Below the pieces are notes generated by a model that worked only from the letters and a program-made list of their open reading frames with translations, was not told the origin of the DNA and did not search any database. A stretch of DNA of 64,000 nt from Thraustochytrium sp. TN22. Lineage: Eukaryota > Sar > Bigyra > Thraustochytrida > Thraustochytriidae. The stretch lies in NCBI GenBank assembly GCA_013306675.1, contig JABLUY010000061.1:1-64000 (forward strand). The letters are read 5' to 3'. Of this stretch, positions 49,001-59,100 are shown in pieces; within the stretch, counting starts at the first letter, position 1, and each line of letters begins with the position of its first letter. Made by a program: the position numbers and the translations under genes.

Positions 49001-49435
49001 ATGGCGGACGAGGCCAAGGACTCGGGCGCCGCGCCCATGGACACGAGCGAAGGCGCGGCGGTGGAGGCCGGCGGCGCCGAAGGCAACGCTGAGGTAGCCG
49101 CGTCGTCGTCGTCGTCAGGGGCGGCGGCTGGCGGTGCGGCGCCGGCGGACGGCGCCGAGGATCCGAACGCGGACGCGGCGGCCGCCCTCTCGGCCGCGCT
49201 CTCCGGCAAGCCGTCGGCCGACGATGCCGCCAAGGCAGAGGCGACGGCTGCCAAGGGCGCTGATGCGTCCAAGAACAAGAATGCGCTGCCGATCCGGTCG
49301 TATCTCGACCAGACTGTCGTCCCCATTCTGCTCAGCGCGCTCTCGCAGCTCGTCAAGGAGCGGCCCGACGGCGACCCGGTCGAGTGGCTCGCGCACTGGC
49401 TGCTGCGCAACAATCCTGCAAAGAAGTCTAACTGA
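49001..49435 (+). CDS. DPY30: DPY30-domain protein
   Basis: A 144-residue protein. The first 95 residues are Ala/Ser-rich and disordered. The last 45 are the Dpy-30 motif: [20 protein letters not shown] followed by [21 protein letters not shown], which matches animal DPY30 ([34 protein letters not shown]). The motif is a four-helix dimerisation/docking fold like that of the PKA RII subunit. DPY30 is a core subunit of SET1/MLL (COMPASS) H3K4 methyltransferases via ASH2L, and DPY30-domain proteins also occur in flagellar radial spokes. The lone motif at the C-terminus and small size fit the COMPASS subunit best. It precedes the cyclase cluster by about 1.6 kb. Confidence 0.92.
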   Translation: MADEAKDSGAAPMDTSEGAAVEAGGAEGNAEVAASSSSSGAAAGGAAPADGAEDPNADAAAALSAALSGKPSADDAAKAEATAAKGADASKNKNALPIRSYLDQTVVPILLSALSQLVKERPDGDPVEWLAHWLLRNNPAKKSN

Positions 49436-49665
49436 TTCACAGCACAGCTCTTCCTTCATGGCGCGCCATGCCGTCCTGCGATGGGCAGGCAGGCAGGCAG
49501 GCAAGCAGGCAGGGAGGCAGAGAAACAGGCAGACGAGCCTCGTTCGCTCGGGTGGGAGCACGAGCAGCGCGACTCTGGGCCAGCTCTCGATCTGCGAGAG
49601 GTTGCGAGAGCTAGTTTGTCTGCCAGCGGCCTCTCCACATGAACGACCTTCTTGTTCTTTTCTCT

Positions 49666-50397
49666 TTACTTGTTCATGCCCACGCCGCTCTTGCTCGAAG
49701 CGAGGAAGACTGCTGCGTGCACGGGCTCCTGGTTGCCTCTCTTTGATGACATGCCCAAGGCTACGGGAGGCTGTAAAAGGTAGCTATCGAAGCTCTTGAA
49801 GAGCCTTGCGCGAGCACGTGCCGCAGCAATGCCTCGCTCCGGCGGCACTGGCTGCGGCGGTCTCTTAAATTGCGCCACGAGGGGAGCGCGGAAAGTTCCG
49901 TGCGCCAGGTCTAGCGGATTCTTGGCCGCTTTGGGTGCGAAGTCTCTTTTAAACGGCGCGAACCCCTTCCATGGCCGCCTTTCCCTGGCTGCTGCCGTCG
50001 ATGACGCCTCACCTCGTGGTCGCGCGGCAATATGCTGCGTCTCTGCCCTCGCGGGCCTCATGGGCCTCTTCCCGCGCCGCGCTCGATGTGGGGACCTGTC
50101 GTCTGTTTCGTTCGCTCCTTGTTTTGGCATGGGCAAGAAATGCTGTCGCCCTGATGAATGACGCGTGCTGCGATGCTGCGAGCTGGTATGTTGAGCCCGA
50201 CGCTCGGCACGAACAATGCCAGGTCGAAGAGGGCCAAACAAGGGAACCTTCGACTCACAGCGAGGACCTTCGTTTGGTGTATGCCCTCCATCTTCGTGCG
50301 AACCCCCTTGCGGCTGTCCCGACTCCTGCAGCAGGCCGTCTCCGAGGCTGATCCGCAGCATGACTTGCTCGAACTTGCCGCGAAAGATGTCCTTCAC
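49666..50397 (-). CDS. Hypothetical protein (243 residues)
   Basis: A continuous minus-strand frame of 243 residues with an ATG at 50397. The N-terminus (MKDIFRGKFEQVMLRISLGD) and C-terminal part (KGFAPFKRDFAPKAAKNPLD, then FRAPLVAQFKRPPQP and SFDSYLLQPPVALGM) have normal protein composition. The middle (about 50-130) is Arg/His/Ser-rich. The frame lies in sequence less GC-extreme than the rest, which makes a chance open frame of this length less likely. Spliced forms are possible; a GTGAGT sits near residue 48. No family recognised. It is divergent from the first cyclase gene, so it may share a promoter region with it. Confidence 0.5.
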   Translation of the reverse strand: MKDIFRGKFEQVMLRISLGDGLLQESGQPQGGSHEDGGHTPNEGPRCESKVPLFGPLRPGIVRAERRAQHTSSQHRSTRHSSGRQHFLPMPKQGANETDDRSPHRARRGKRPMRPARAETQHIAARPRGEASSTAAARERRPWKGFAPFKRDFAPKAAKNPLDLAHGTFRAPLVAQFKRPPQPVPPERGIAAARARARLFKSFDSYLLQPPVALGMSSKRGNQEPVHAAVFLASSKSGVGMNK

Positions 50398-50801
50398 CCC
50401 GGAGATTGCACCACGCTAATGTGAGGGCCGGCCCTGGTGCGGCAGAGCCGGCTCCACTCCACTCTAACAGTAGGCTAGAGGGACGCAACCAAGAGACGAT
50501 GTCTCGATCGAGCTGGCGCCGTCGCAGGCTGGCTGGCTCAAGACGTCCTGGGCCTGGTGGTTCTCTTGAAATACCGGCAAAGTTCGCTCGATTGAAGTTT
50601 CTCACACGCAAGCACATACGCAGCATGAGCGGGACGCCCCTCAATTGTGGCGGCACGTGGCGCATGGCGCCGCGTGGCGCATGGCGCCGCGCCAAGGTGT
50701 GTGACACTGTGTGCCAGTGGCCGGCTGCCGCCTGGGGGGTGGGTCCGTTCAACGGACAGGTCCGGCACGCATACAGGGAGCTTTCTCCGAGAGAAGACCG
50801 C

Positions 50802-50836
<35 letters not shown>

Positions 50837-51037
50837 GGCTCAATGACATGACTTCAGGTGTTCGGCCGTCTTGAGCAGCGCGGAGGTGGTGACGACGTCG
50901 ACCTGCAAAGCGGCCTTGGCTGCTGCTGCGCTGCCGGCGCGCGGAGCGCGGAGCGCGGCACACGCGCGGAGCAGGACGCACGCGGGGACATCGGGCAGCG
51001 AGTGCAGTCGCGCGCCGCCTTGGCGTGGGTGTACAAG
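50398..51037. other. Divergent promoter region upstream of the first cyclase
   Basis: 640 bp, including a (GA)n repeat at 50804-50832 and a duplicated GGCGCATGGCGCCGCGT block near 50657-50695. The cyclase frame is open back to 50858 without an ATG, so part of this is transcribed leader or an alternative N-terminus. Confidence 0.55.
50804..50832. repeat. (GA)n microsatellite
   Basis: About 14 GA units some 200 bp before the first cyclase start codon; comparable GA runs precede AP-2 sigma and follow the protease gene. Confidence 0.93.
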
Positions 51038-54000
51038 ATGGACGACAGCGCAGGCGTCACAGGCGGCCAAGGTGCTGCCGACAGTCTGGCGAAAGGTGTA
51101 CAGGCAGCCACGCTGCGCCGGAGCCGAACAACGAGCGGCGATCTGAAGCCGTCGCCGCCATCGACCCCGAAGCCAAGGCGATTATCGCTACCTAGGGTGT
51201 CCAAACTTATGAACCCAATAATAAAGCGCAGCTTCGAGCAGCTGCCGGTGCAGATGCGATCAGAAATTGGCAGTAGAATGAGCCTGACCAAGAGCCGCGC
51301 TGATCCTGATACCATCGAGGGGAACGTTCTTTCAAATGAGCCGAGCATTGCATCAGCAGCCTACGAGACGGACGGCACGGATGCGTTGCTTGCTTCCAGG
51401 AGCTCTGAAGTTCCCGACTCCAAGGAGACCATCGCCGCCCGCCAGATCCAGCGAGGATTTCGGACAACCCAGTCGAAGTTCCTTGCATCGCAGTGGAGAC
51501 GGGACCTGATGGTTGCTCGCGACTCTCTAGCCGCGCATGCCAGGTTTGGCACTGGTCCGAGGGCGCAACAGCACATGGAGACGGAGGTCACGCTCAAGGT
51601 GCTAACGCCCCAGTATTTGCGGTGGGTGCTCGAGGTTGAGGGCCCCGGAGCGCTTACGCCGGGAACTTGCCGAACAGTGAGGGGTTCGGTGGCCTTCGTC
51701 GACATGAAGGGGTTCACCAAACTGGCGCAGCAGCTAGCGGCAGCTCACAAGTTCGGCAACCACGGCGGCTCGCTTATCTTCAGGACGGCTGAGGTCGACG
51801 CCAACAACAGCGTCGATGTCTCCTCCGAGATCACCAACGACGTGCTGGCGCGCTACTGGAACCTGGTCATCATGTACGCGGACAAATTTAATGGTGATGT
51901 GGTCAAGTTCCTCGGCGATGCGGTTCAAATCGTTTTTCCAGACCAGCCAGTCTTCTCGCACATCCGCGGACGCGACGCAGTCCCGGGCATCTGCCAGGAC
52001 CGCGCTCTCATGTTCGCAATCGAGCTCATGCACGGGCTCGAGGTCTTCGGGCTCGAGTCGCAGTCCGGAGCCTCGTCGCAGAAAATGAGCCTCAAAATTG
52101 GCCTCGCCTACGGCGATATGACCTTCTCCGTCGTCGGAGGCGTCTTATCGCGCTGCGAATTCGTCCTCTCCGGCCCGGCGCCGGCCAGAGCCGCTGACCT
52201 CAGCGGTTGTGCCAATGAGAACGAGACCATTGCAGACAGCAGCTTAAGAATCATCAAGCCGCTCATGAAGGCAGGCAAGGACTTCGCGCGTCTCCACGTC
52301 GGCTCGGGGGAGCACGACACGGAGGCCATCTACTCGAGGCTGACGGAGACGGAGGACTACTTCCACGTTAGCCTCAACGTCAATCCTTACATTTCGGAGA
52401 GCGCGGCCGTGGCATTTCCGGGGAAGTTGGACTCCCGCTTCAGCGCGACGCAAGAACGCTCAAGCCAGCTGCGGGCGTCGACCGGCATGGGTTTTAGCTC
52501 TGCAAACCTGAAAGTGCCGATGGACTCGCCTCGCCTGTCGGCAAAGACAGGTGCCTACGTTTTGCGGACACAGTCATCGACGGGCAAGGTTGGGAAGACG
52601 TTATCACGCGGCAACGATAGCAACGTCAGCGACGGGTGGGAGGCCCGGGTATCCGATGTTCAGATCCCCGTACTGAGTCGGTTCGTTCCAATTTGTGTGC
52701 TTTCGCAGATCGCAGCGGGTTGCCACAACGCTCAACTCGGCCAACGCTACTGCTCCGTACTCTTCGTGAACGTGCTGAGCTACGACCCCAGCGCCTCCGA
52801 CGAGGAGCGCACGCGGCTCATGCAGCTGTCAACAGCGCTTGCGCAGACTGCAATCTTCCATCAGCGCGGCGACCTGCGCCAGGTCGCCGTCGACGACAAG
52901 GGTCTCGTCATCATCGCCATGTTTGGGCTGTCGACGCCGCAACCCGAGCTTGCGGCCTTCAACGCGCTGATGCAGATCAAGAAGGAGTATCGTAAAGTCG
53001 ACATTCGCGCCGGGCTCGGGCTCACCTCGGGAACCTGCCACTTCGGCCCGACCGGCGCGACGTCACGCGCGGAGTACGCAGTCGTTGGCAACATTGTCAA
53101 CCTCTCGGCCCGCCTCATGGGTCGGGCCTCGGCGACGCGGGACGGCCAAATTGGTCTTGTGGACGAGGCGACTCTCCTGGCGCTGCCGACCTTCTGCAGC
53201 CACTCCTTCGTGGAGGCCTCGGTTCAAGTGAAGGGCTTCTCGGACGCCATCGAAGTCTTCATACCGCTCGCTAACGATGAGTCGCTTGAGCAGCTCGAGC
53301 AAAAGGCTAGGTTACCCTGGCTTTCTGATTCTCCGCGCCTCCGTGTCGTCACGGTCAGTAGCGTTTCGAGGCAAAGTGACGCTCATGCTCGCAAGGTAGC
53401 AGCGAAGAGGTCCAATGACGACTTCGTCGCGGACATCTTTCGCCTCACGCTCAATGTGCAGAGTCCAGACGCAGTGCGGGAGGTCCTCAAGCATGTCACG
53501 GTCATGGGCATGGTGGAGGCACGGATCGATGTCGGCATTCTGTACGCTCTCCTCCCGAGCGAGTCAGTCCGTGAGATGCTGGATGACTGCCTCGAAATCA
53601 TCCGCGACGAGCTTGGCCTCCTTCGCGGCACTCCAAATGCGGGCCAGGATGACGCCGACGAAGAGGAGGAGGGCTTCGTTGAGGTGATCCATGTGCAGAA
53701 CAAGATTGCGCCTCTGTACCGCACTCTGATGCGCTCGTTTCGACATTCAGCGCATGCAAGGCTTGCCGGCCTCTACCAGGACCAGCTCTACCATGGTCGG
53801 CTCAAGCGACAGGCGCGAGACAACATTCACGTGGTCATCGGTTCTCACTTCGCCATGGCGGGCGTCGAATACTACATGGATGCTGCCGAGTACATCAATC
53901 AGGGTATCGAGCGAATTGGCCCCATCAACCCGGCCTCTGCCGAGAGCCTTGCCACGAGGAGCTGCATGCTCGTCGAGCTTTGGCAGCACGTCCAAGCGTG

Positions 54001-54640
54001 CAAGGCTGAGACAGTAAGGGCCAACGCGCTTCTCTTTGTCGCCGAGCTGAAGCGTCGGGAGCGAAACTTACTCACCAGCTACCGCACCTACGTCCGTTGT
54101 CTCCGCTCATATGCTGCCCTTTCCCCGCTTCTCATGCCCGCGTGCTCCGAGCTTGGCCTCGACATAGCCACCGACTGTGGCAATCTTGCGAACGAGTGCG
54201 GGTGCGGCGCTCTCAAGCGCGGCTTGCGAGCTTACTTCTTCCTGCACCTGATCGAGAGTGACGGCGCCATGTCTTTTTCCTTTCGATGCCTTCGCGTCAT
54301 CGTTGCCAAGGACGGCTTCTCGGCGCACGTGCAGCAGTCCGAGTGTGTGAATCTTCGTGGCATGATCGAGACGCCGGCACATGCCGTGAACTGTACTCTG
54401 CGCACCCTGACTCGCCAGGAGCTGCCCGCCAGCTACCAACTCGCGCATCCGGAGCGCTCCATGGAGAACTTTTACTGCATCACCTCCTACAACTCAACCA
54501 CATCCAAGCATATCCTCGCCTGCCTGGCGCAAATCGGTCGACTGGACGCGGCAGCCTCCAAGTCGGCTGCACAGTTGCGCGCCTCGGAAGAGCCGAGCAT
54601 CACGGAGAACCCCGTATCAAAGATGTGCACCATCTCGTAG
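51038..54640 (+). CDS. Soluble-type (ADCY10-like) adenylyl cyclase, copy 1, with CaaX terminus
   Basis: 1,200 residues from the first ATG. An IQ-like segment (AARQIQRGFRTTQSK) lies near residue 135. The C1 cyclase domain starts VAFVDMKGFT with D222, then VVKFLGDAVQIVF with K290 and D294, and KIGLAYGDM. The C2 domain starts VLFVNVLSYDP, includes VAVDDKGLVIIAMFGL and GLTSGTCHFGPTG, and ends AVVGNIVNLSARLM with N688 and R692. Metal aspartates in C1 and the Asn/Arg pair in C2 reproduce the single shared active site of animal soluble cyclase; cAMP synthesis is expected. The Arg that binds bicarbonate in mammalian sAC is not evident after LSGPAPA. The last 440 residues form an unrecognised module (VTVMGMVEARID; IGSHFAMAGVEYYM). 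The protein ends CTIS, a CaaX box. Confidence 0.88.
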   Translation: MDDSAGVTGGQGAADSLAKGVQAATLRRSRTTSGDLKPSPPSTPKPRRLSLPRVSKLMNPIIKRSFEQLPVQMRSEIGSRMSLTKSRADPDTIEGNVLSNEPSIASAAYETDGTDALLASRSSEVPDSKETIAARQIQRGFRTTQSKFLASQWRRDLMVARDSLAAHARFGTGPRAQQHMETEVTLKVLTPQYLRWVLEVEGPGALTPGTCRTVRGSVAFVDMKGFTKLAQQLAAAHKFGNHGGSLIFRTAEVDANNSVDVSSEITNDVLARYWNLVIMYADKFNGDVVKFLGDAVQIVFPDQPVFSHIRGRDAVPGICQDRALMFAIELMHGLEVFGLESQSGASSQKMSLKIGLAYGDMTFSVVGGVLSRCEFVLSGPAPARAADLSGCANENETIADSSLRIIKPLMKAGKDFARLHVGSGEHDTEAIYSRLTETEDYFHVSLNVNPYISESAAVAFPGKLDSRFSATQERSSQLRASTGMGFSSANLKVPMDSPRLSAKTGAYVLRTQSSTGKVGKTLSRGNDSNVSDGWEARVSDVQIPVLSRFVPICVLSQIAAGCHNAQLGQRYCSVLFVNVLSYDPSASDEERTRLMQLSTALAQTAIFHQRGDLRQVAVDDKGLVIIAMFGLSTPQPELAAFNALMQIKKEYRKVDIRAGLGLTSGTCHFGPTGATSRAEYAVVGNIVNLSARLMGRASATRDGQIGLVDEATLLALPTFCSHSFVEASVQVKGFSDAIEVFIPLANDESLEQLEQKARLPWLSDSPRLRVVTVSSVSRQSDAHARKVAAKRSNDDFVADIFRLTLNVQSPDAVREVLKHVTVMGMVEARIDVGILYALLPSESVREMLDDCLEIIRDELGLLRGTPNAGQDDADEEEEGFVEVIHVQNKIAPLYRTLMRSFRHSAHARLAGLYQDQLYHGRLKRQARDNIHVVIGSHFAMAGVEYYMDAAEYINQGIERIGPINPASAESLATRSCMLVELWQHVQACKAETVRANALLFVAELKRRERNLLTSYRTYVRCLRSYAALSPLLMPACSELGLDIATDCGNLANECGCGALKRGLRAYFFLHLIESDGAMSFSFRCLRVIVAKDGFSAHVQQSECVNLRGMIETPAHAVNCTLRTLTRQELPASYQLAHPERSMENFYCITSYNSTTSKHILACLAQIGRLDAAASKSAAQLRASEEPSITENPVSKMCTIS

Positions 54641-54972
54641 CTCATGGAGGGCATCGAGCTTGGTGACCTAGCGAAGGTTCTTCCGTGAAACCCAGTTTGC
54701 ATTCACGATTTTTATTTTTACCAGATGGTAGAAGTCGACGGAGAGAAAGCTCTGCGCGCGTGCACAGCAAACACACAGATCACTTTTTATTTTAAAGCTG
54801 TCCCTGATCCCGCTGGGCCGTGTCGTTGGTGTTCCTCGGCGACAGAAGTTGAAGACCGTTTGACGCGGCTGCCACTCTCGCATGTGGTACGCTAATGTAC
54901 CGGTAACGGTACGGTACGTGGTCGGTACCACCGTGGTGCTGGTGGCGGCAACACCAGGGTACACACAACTTT

Positions 54973-55001
54973 GGACGGATTGCTCCGGCGCGGAGCAATC
55001 C
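54973..55001. promoter_or_regulatory. Perfect 12-bp-stem hairpin
   Basis: ACGGATTGCTCC pairs fully with GGAGCAATCCGT across a five-base loop. It lies about 330 bp after the stop codon of cyclase copy 1. It could be an RNA structure in the 3' UTR or a DNA-binding site. Confidence 0.55.
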
Positions 55002-55913
55002 GTTCAGCAGACGTGGCGTCGCCACGGCGTTGTGGTAGCGGCTGCTCTCTCTCTCGCTGTGCGCTTCCCTCCAACTGTGCAGCTGGAGAGAATTCAGCCG
55101 GACAGCAACCCTACTGGGGAGGACCCCAACCACTGGCAGTAAAGTCTATCAATCTGCCAGGTTCAAGCGAGGCCAACCCGACCGACTACTTGCCACAGCG
55201 CTCCGCGCCGCACCGGCTAATTCGCCAGAGAGGCTGCGGCGAGCGCGTCGCGCAGAGGGAGAAAAGGAACTTGACAGGGCTCAACTTGACGTGTCTGGTT
55301 CAGTTTTTTTTTCATTTTTGCCGGACTCTTCGCAAGGGTGTGTGCCCGCCCTGCAGTGCCACGTATCGCGCGGCGGCGTGCCTCGCCTGAGCGTCCTGAA
55401 CTAGACGACAATTTTTACGAGGGGCCAAGGGCGAGAGACGAGGCGTGCAGAGCGCGTGCGCCGACCGAAGCGTGAGGTGCGACGTCGCGAGGCCACGCGC
55501 GAGCGTATCGCGAAGGGCTGGGCGCAAGCAAGTGCGAGCGCGCCGCCCGGGCTGATCAAGTATCGCTACGCTCGTGCAGTTCGCTCGTTCGCTCGTCCGC
55601 GTTGCGTTGCCGCCTAGGGAGAAGTGCGTTCAGTCGGCGAGGAGCGAGACGCGGAGCGCAAGCAACCAGTGTACACAGGAGGGAGGGAAAGGGGAGAGCC
55701 ACGTCGTGTGCAGGCAGACGCAGCGAGCGTGGAAGGATTGGCAGGCAGGAAGCGATTGCGCAAGGGATTCGATCGAGCTCTCCTTGGCGTCTCCCCGTGC
55801 CCGTGCTGGAAAAAGCTTGCTTGGTCGTCGTACTTATCACTAGACTGCCCTCCTGCCGGTGTGGTGCAATTGGGCCTGCATTCTCCTTTTCCTCCATCCC
55901 CATCTCGTTCTCG

Positions 55914-56018
55914 CCTTCGTCTTCGTCTTCGTCTTCATCTTCGTCTTCGTCTTCGTCTTCGACTTCGACTTCGACTTCGACTTCGACTTCGTCGCGCGGC
56001 GCGCGGCGCGCGGCGCGC
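55914..56018. repeat. (CTTCGT)/(CTTCGA)n and GCGCGCG array
   Basis: About 80 bp of hexanucleotide units drifting from CTTCGT to CTTCGA, then about 25 bp of CGCGCGG. Antisense translation gives an artificial Glu/Asp/Val run that should not be taken as protein. Confidence 0.92.
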
Positions 56019-56100
56019 AAATTGCCGGTATTCAAGATACGCACCTGGCTTCGAAAGAAGGCTGTGACACCTTTTCAAGTTGCTGCCTGGCCCGCACGTG

Positions 56101-59100
56101 ATGAATGATGCCCGCGACGACGGGATGGAGGCCAAAACCACATCGGACGTAGGAACGAGCGAAGCCTCCGGCCTTGATCAGTGGCTTGGCGAGGCCAAAT
56201 TCAAGCTTTCGGAGGCGCCGAGTCCAGAACCAGATCGCAAGACCCGCCGAGTCAGCTTCAAGCTCGGCGCTCGGCCATCAATAACCCTGATGGCTGACGC
56301 GGAGCGGGCCCGAGCAGCCAGGATCGTGCAACGCTGGCGTCAGGAACATCAGCGCAGGAAGCACGTGGCAATTCGCAAGGCCAAACTGCGCCGTTCGCGT
56401 TTCATTTTGGAAGGTCGTTTGATCTCAGGTTTGGGGTCATCGTCGAGCAACTTGGGCGGGCAAATGCTGAACCTGCAGCAAAGCCGGGAGCAGCTCGTAG
56501 AAGTGAACGACATGCTGCGGGCGCTGACGCCACATTATATCCAGTGGCTCATTCGGGTCAAGGGCACCAGGGCGCTTGCGCCAGAGACCTACCACGAGAT
56601 CACAGGCGTGGCCGTCTTCGTTGACATGAAGGGCTTCACAAACCTGGCTCAGTATCTGGCCGAAGGAGGCAACGCCAAAGCGCCCGGGGCCACAGCGATC
56701 TTGGACGACGATGAGCATCAAACGCGGGACCTGTCATCCGAGCTCACCAACGCCGTGCTGGTGCAGTACTGGTCGCTCGTCCTCATGTACGTGCAAAAGT
56801 TCCAGGGTGACGTCCTCAAGTTCCTCGGCGACGCTGTCCAGATCATCTTCCCGCTGGAGCCGCTCTTCGATCACTGTGAGACGCAGGAGGAAGCCGCGGC
56901 CAAGTGCCAGCAGCGGGGGCTCGTCTTCGCCCTTGAGCTGCTTCGTGCTCTGGAATTCTTTCAGGTCAGTTCCCTGGACGTCGGCACGCACCGAATGAAC
57001 CTCAAGATCGGCCTGGCGTACGGCGATATGACCGTGCGTTTCCTCGGAGGTCTGTCTCAGCGCTGCGAGCTCGTGCTGTCTGGGCCGGCGTCGGAGTTGG
57101 CAGCAGATCTGAGCGGTCGTGCGGTGCCGGACGAGGCGGTGGTGCACGAGAGTATTGCGATACTGCGCTCCTTCAACGGCCTCATCGCCAAGGACGCCAG
57201 CTTCGGCCGTCTACAGATGTCACGGAAGCGGACCGAGGTGGAGGAACTGTACACCTTCCTGAAGCAGTCCGACGACTACTTCGACGGTAGCCTGTGCGCC
57301 AACCCATATGAGGGGGAGCAGGCCGATGTCGACGACTCGATCCAAGGCGCTGGCAGGTCATCCACGGACGCCCTCTTCGCCGGGGTTCAGGCGCTAAATC
57401 AGTACCAGAAGCGCGCCTCGTCGCGCACACGTCGTTCACAGCGTCGCGGCTCGAACTCGTTGGGGTCCCTTGGCTCCGTGCCCTCCTCTGGCATGGGCTA
57501 CTCAACTCGGATTCAAGAGTTCGCAGAGAGCTTTGCAGATCCGCGTCTAAAGTCCGGCACAGCGAGCGCTACGCTTCCGCTCAACGTGCTCGGGCGATTC
57601 GTGCCACAGTGCGCGCTCATTCAGATCGCCTCCGGCTGCCACACGGCTCACCTCGGCGAGTGCTACTGCTCTGTGCTCTTTGTGGAGATTTGCAACTACG
57701 ATCCAGGAGCGCCTCCTCAGGAGCAGACAGTCTTCATGCAGGTGGCCGTCTCGCTCGCACAAAAAGCCATTTTCGAGGAGCTTGGCTACCTACGTCAGGT
57801 CGCCGTGGATGACAAAGGCCTGGTCATCATTGGAATGTTTGGCATCAACTCGTCGCTATCTGAGGAATCCGCCTTCAACGCGGCCCTTAAGCTTCGGGCC
57901 CGGTACGACGCGGAAGGTATTCGTGCCGGCATCGGGCTCACCTCGGGCAATTGCCACTTTGGCCCCACCGGTTCCAGCATTCGCATGGAGTATGCAGTCG
58001 TGGGCAACACGGTGAACCTTTCGGCGCGGCTTATGGCACGGGCGTCAAAGGCGGTGAAGCTCCGCGACAACAGCTCTTCGATGATCATTATTGACCAGGG
58101 CACCTTTATGGGGCTGCCCGAGCGCGGCCAGCTGGAATTTCTCACCTCTGAGCTCAGCGTCAAGGGATTTAGCTCGGCAGTGCAAGTCTTCTCCCCGCTC
58201 GCTGCCAATGAGACCGCGGCGGACTTTTCTGAGCCGGCCATGATGGAGGCGCTGGGCTTCGAGCGCGCACCGCAGTGTGTCTCCATTTCACAGGCCACGC
58301 AGCGCTCGGTCGTGAGCTTCCGTGAGCATCGCAAGCGCACCGGTTTCGTGGCAGACATCCAGCGACTCACGCAGGGCCTCGAGAGGCCCGAGCCGGTCCA
58401 GGAGGTAATCAAGCACATCGCGGTGATGGGCTTTGTGAGTGCGCGCGTCGACCTCGTCATCTTAGGCGCTGTGTTACCCGGGATTGGGACCACTCAGGAC
58501 CTGACCTACGCGCTGCAAATTATCGAGAAGGACCTGCAGCTCATTCGAAGGGTCGGACACCACATGTACATCATCAACGACCTGGAGGGCCAGATCAAGC
58601 CGCTGTACTACACCCTCATGCTCTCTTTCCGCATGATGCTGCACATTGAGCTGGCCGAGCTGTACGAGAACCAGCTCGTGCACGGGGATATGAACGAAAT
58701 CCCGAGCGATGGCCTTCACATCACAATCGGCTCTCATCTCTCGCTCGCCGGCGTGGACTGCAGCCTCCGCGCGGCGGAATTCCTCAACAGGGGAATCGTC
58801 CAGGTGGCTCGTCAAGATCTCGAGTACGCCAGCGAGCTGGCACGCAAATCCCGCCGCTTGGTCGTGACGTGGCAAAAGAAGCAGCAGAGTCGTGCGGAGG
58901 AGGCCGCAGCGACGGCACTCTTCTATCTCGGGGGCTGCGAGCTCAAGCTCTCGAACTACCGCCGAAGCTTTGGATCATACATTGGTGCGCTACGCTGCTA
59001 CGCGGGGCTCTCGCCATTGCTCTCGTCAGCCTGTGATTCTCCGTCCACCTGCTTTCTCCTGAACGATAACATGCCGCCGTGCGACTGCCTGAGGTTTCGA

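Larger units (their letters stand above)
54641..56100. other. Intergenic region between cyclase copies 1 and 2
   Basis: 1.46 kb with no supported gene. It holds AT-rich sequence near 54705-54725, GGTACC-like palindromes near 54885-54930, a perfect 12-bp-stem hairpin (54973-55001) and a long CTTCGT/CTTCGA array (55914-55993). Confidence 0.6.

Noticed and set aside
55556-56044. Minus-strand frame with a Glu/Asp/Val run
   Set aside because: The run is simply the translation of the CTTCGT repeat; no conserved flanks.
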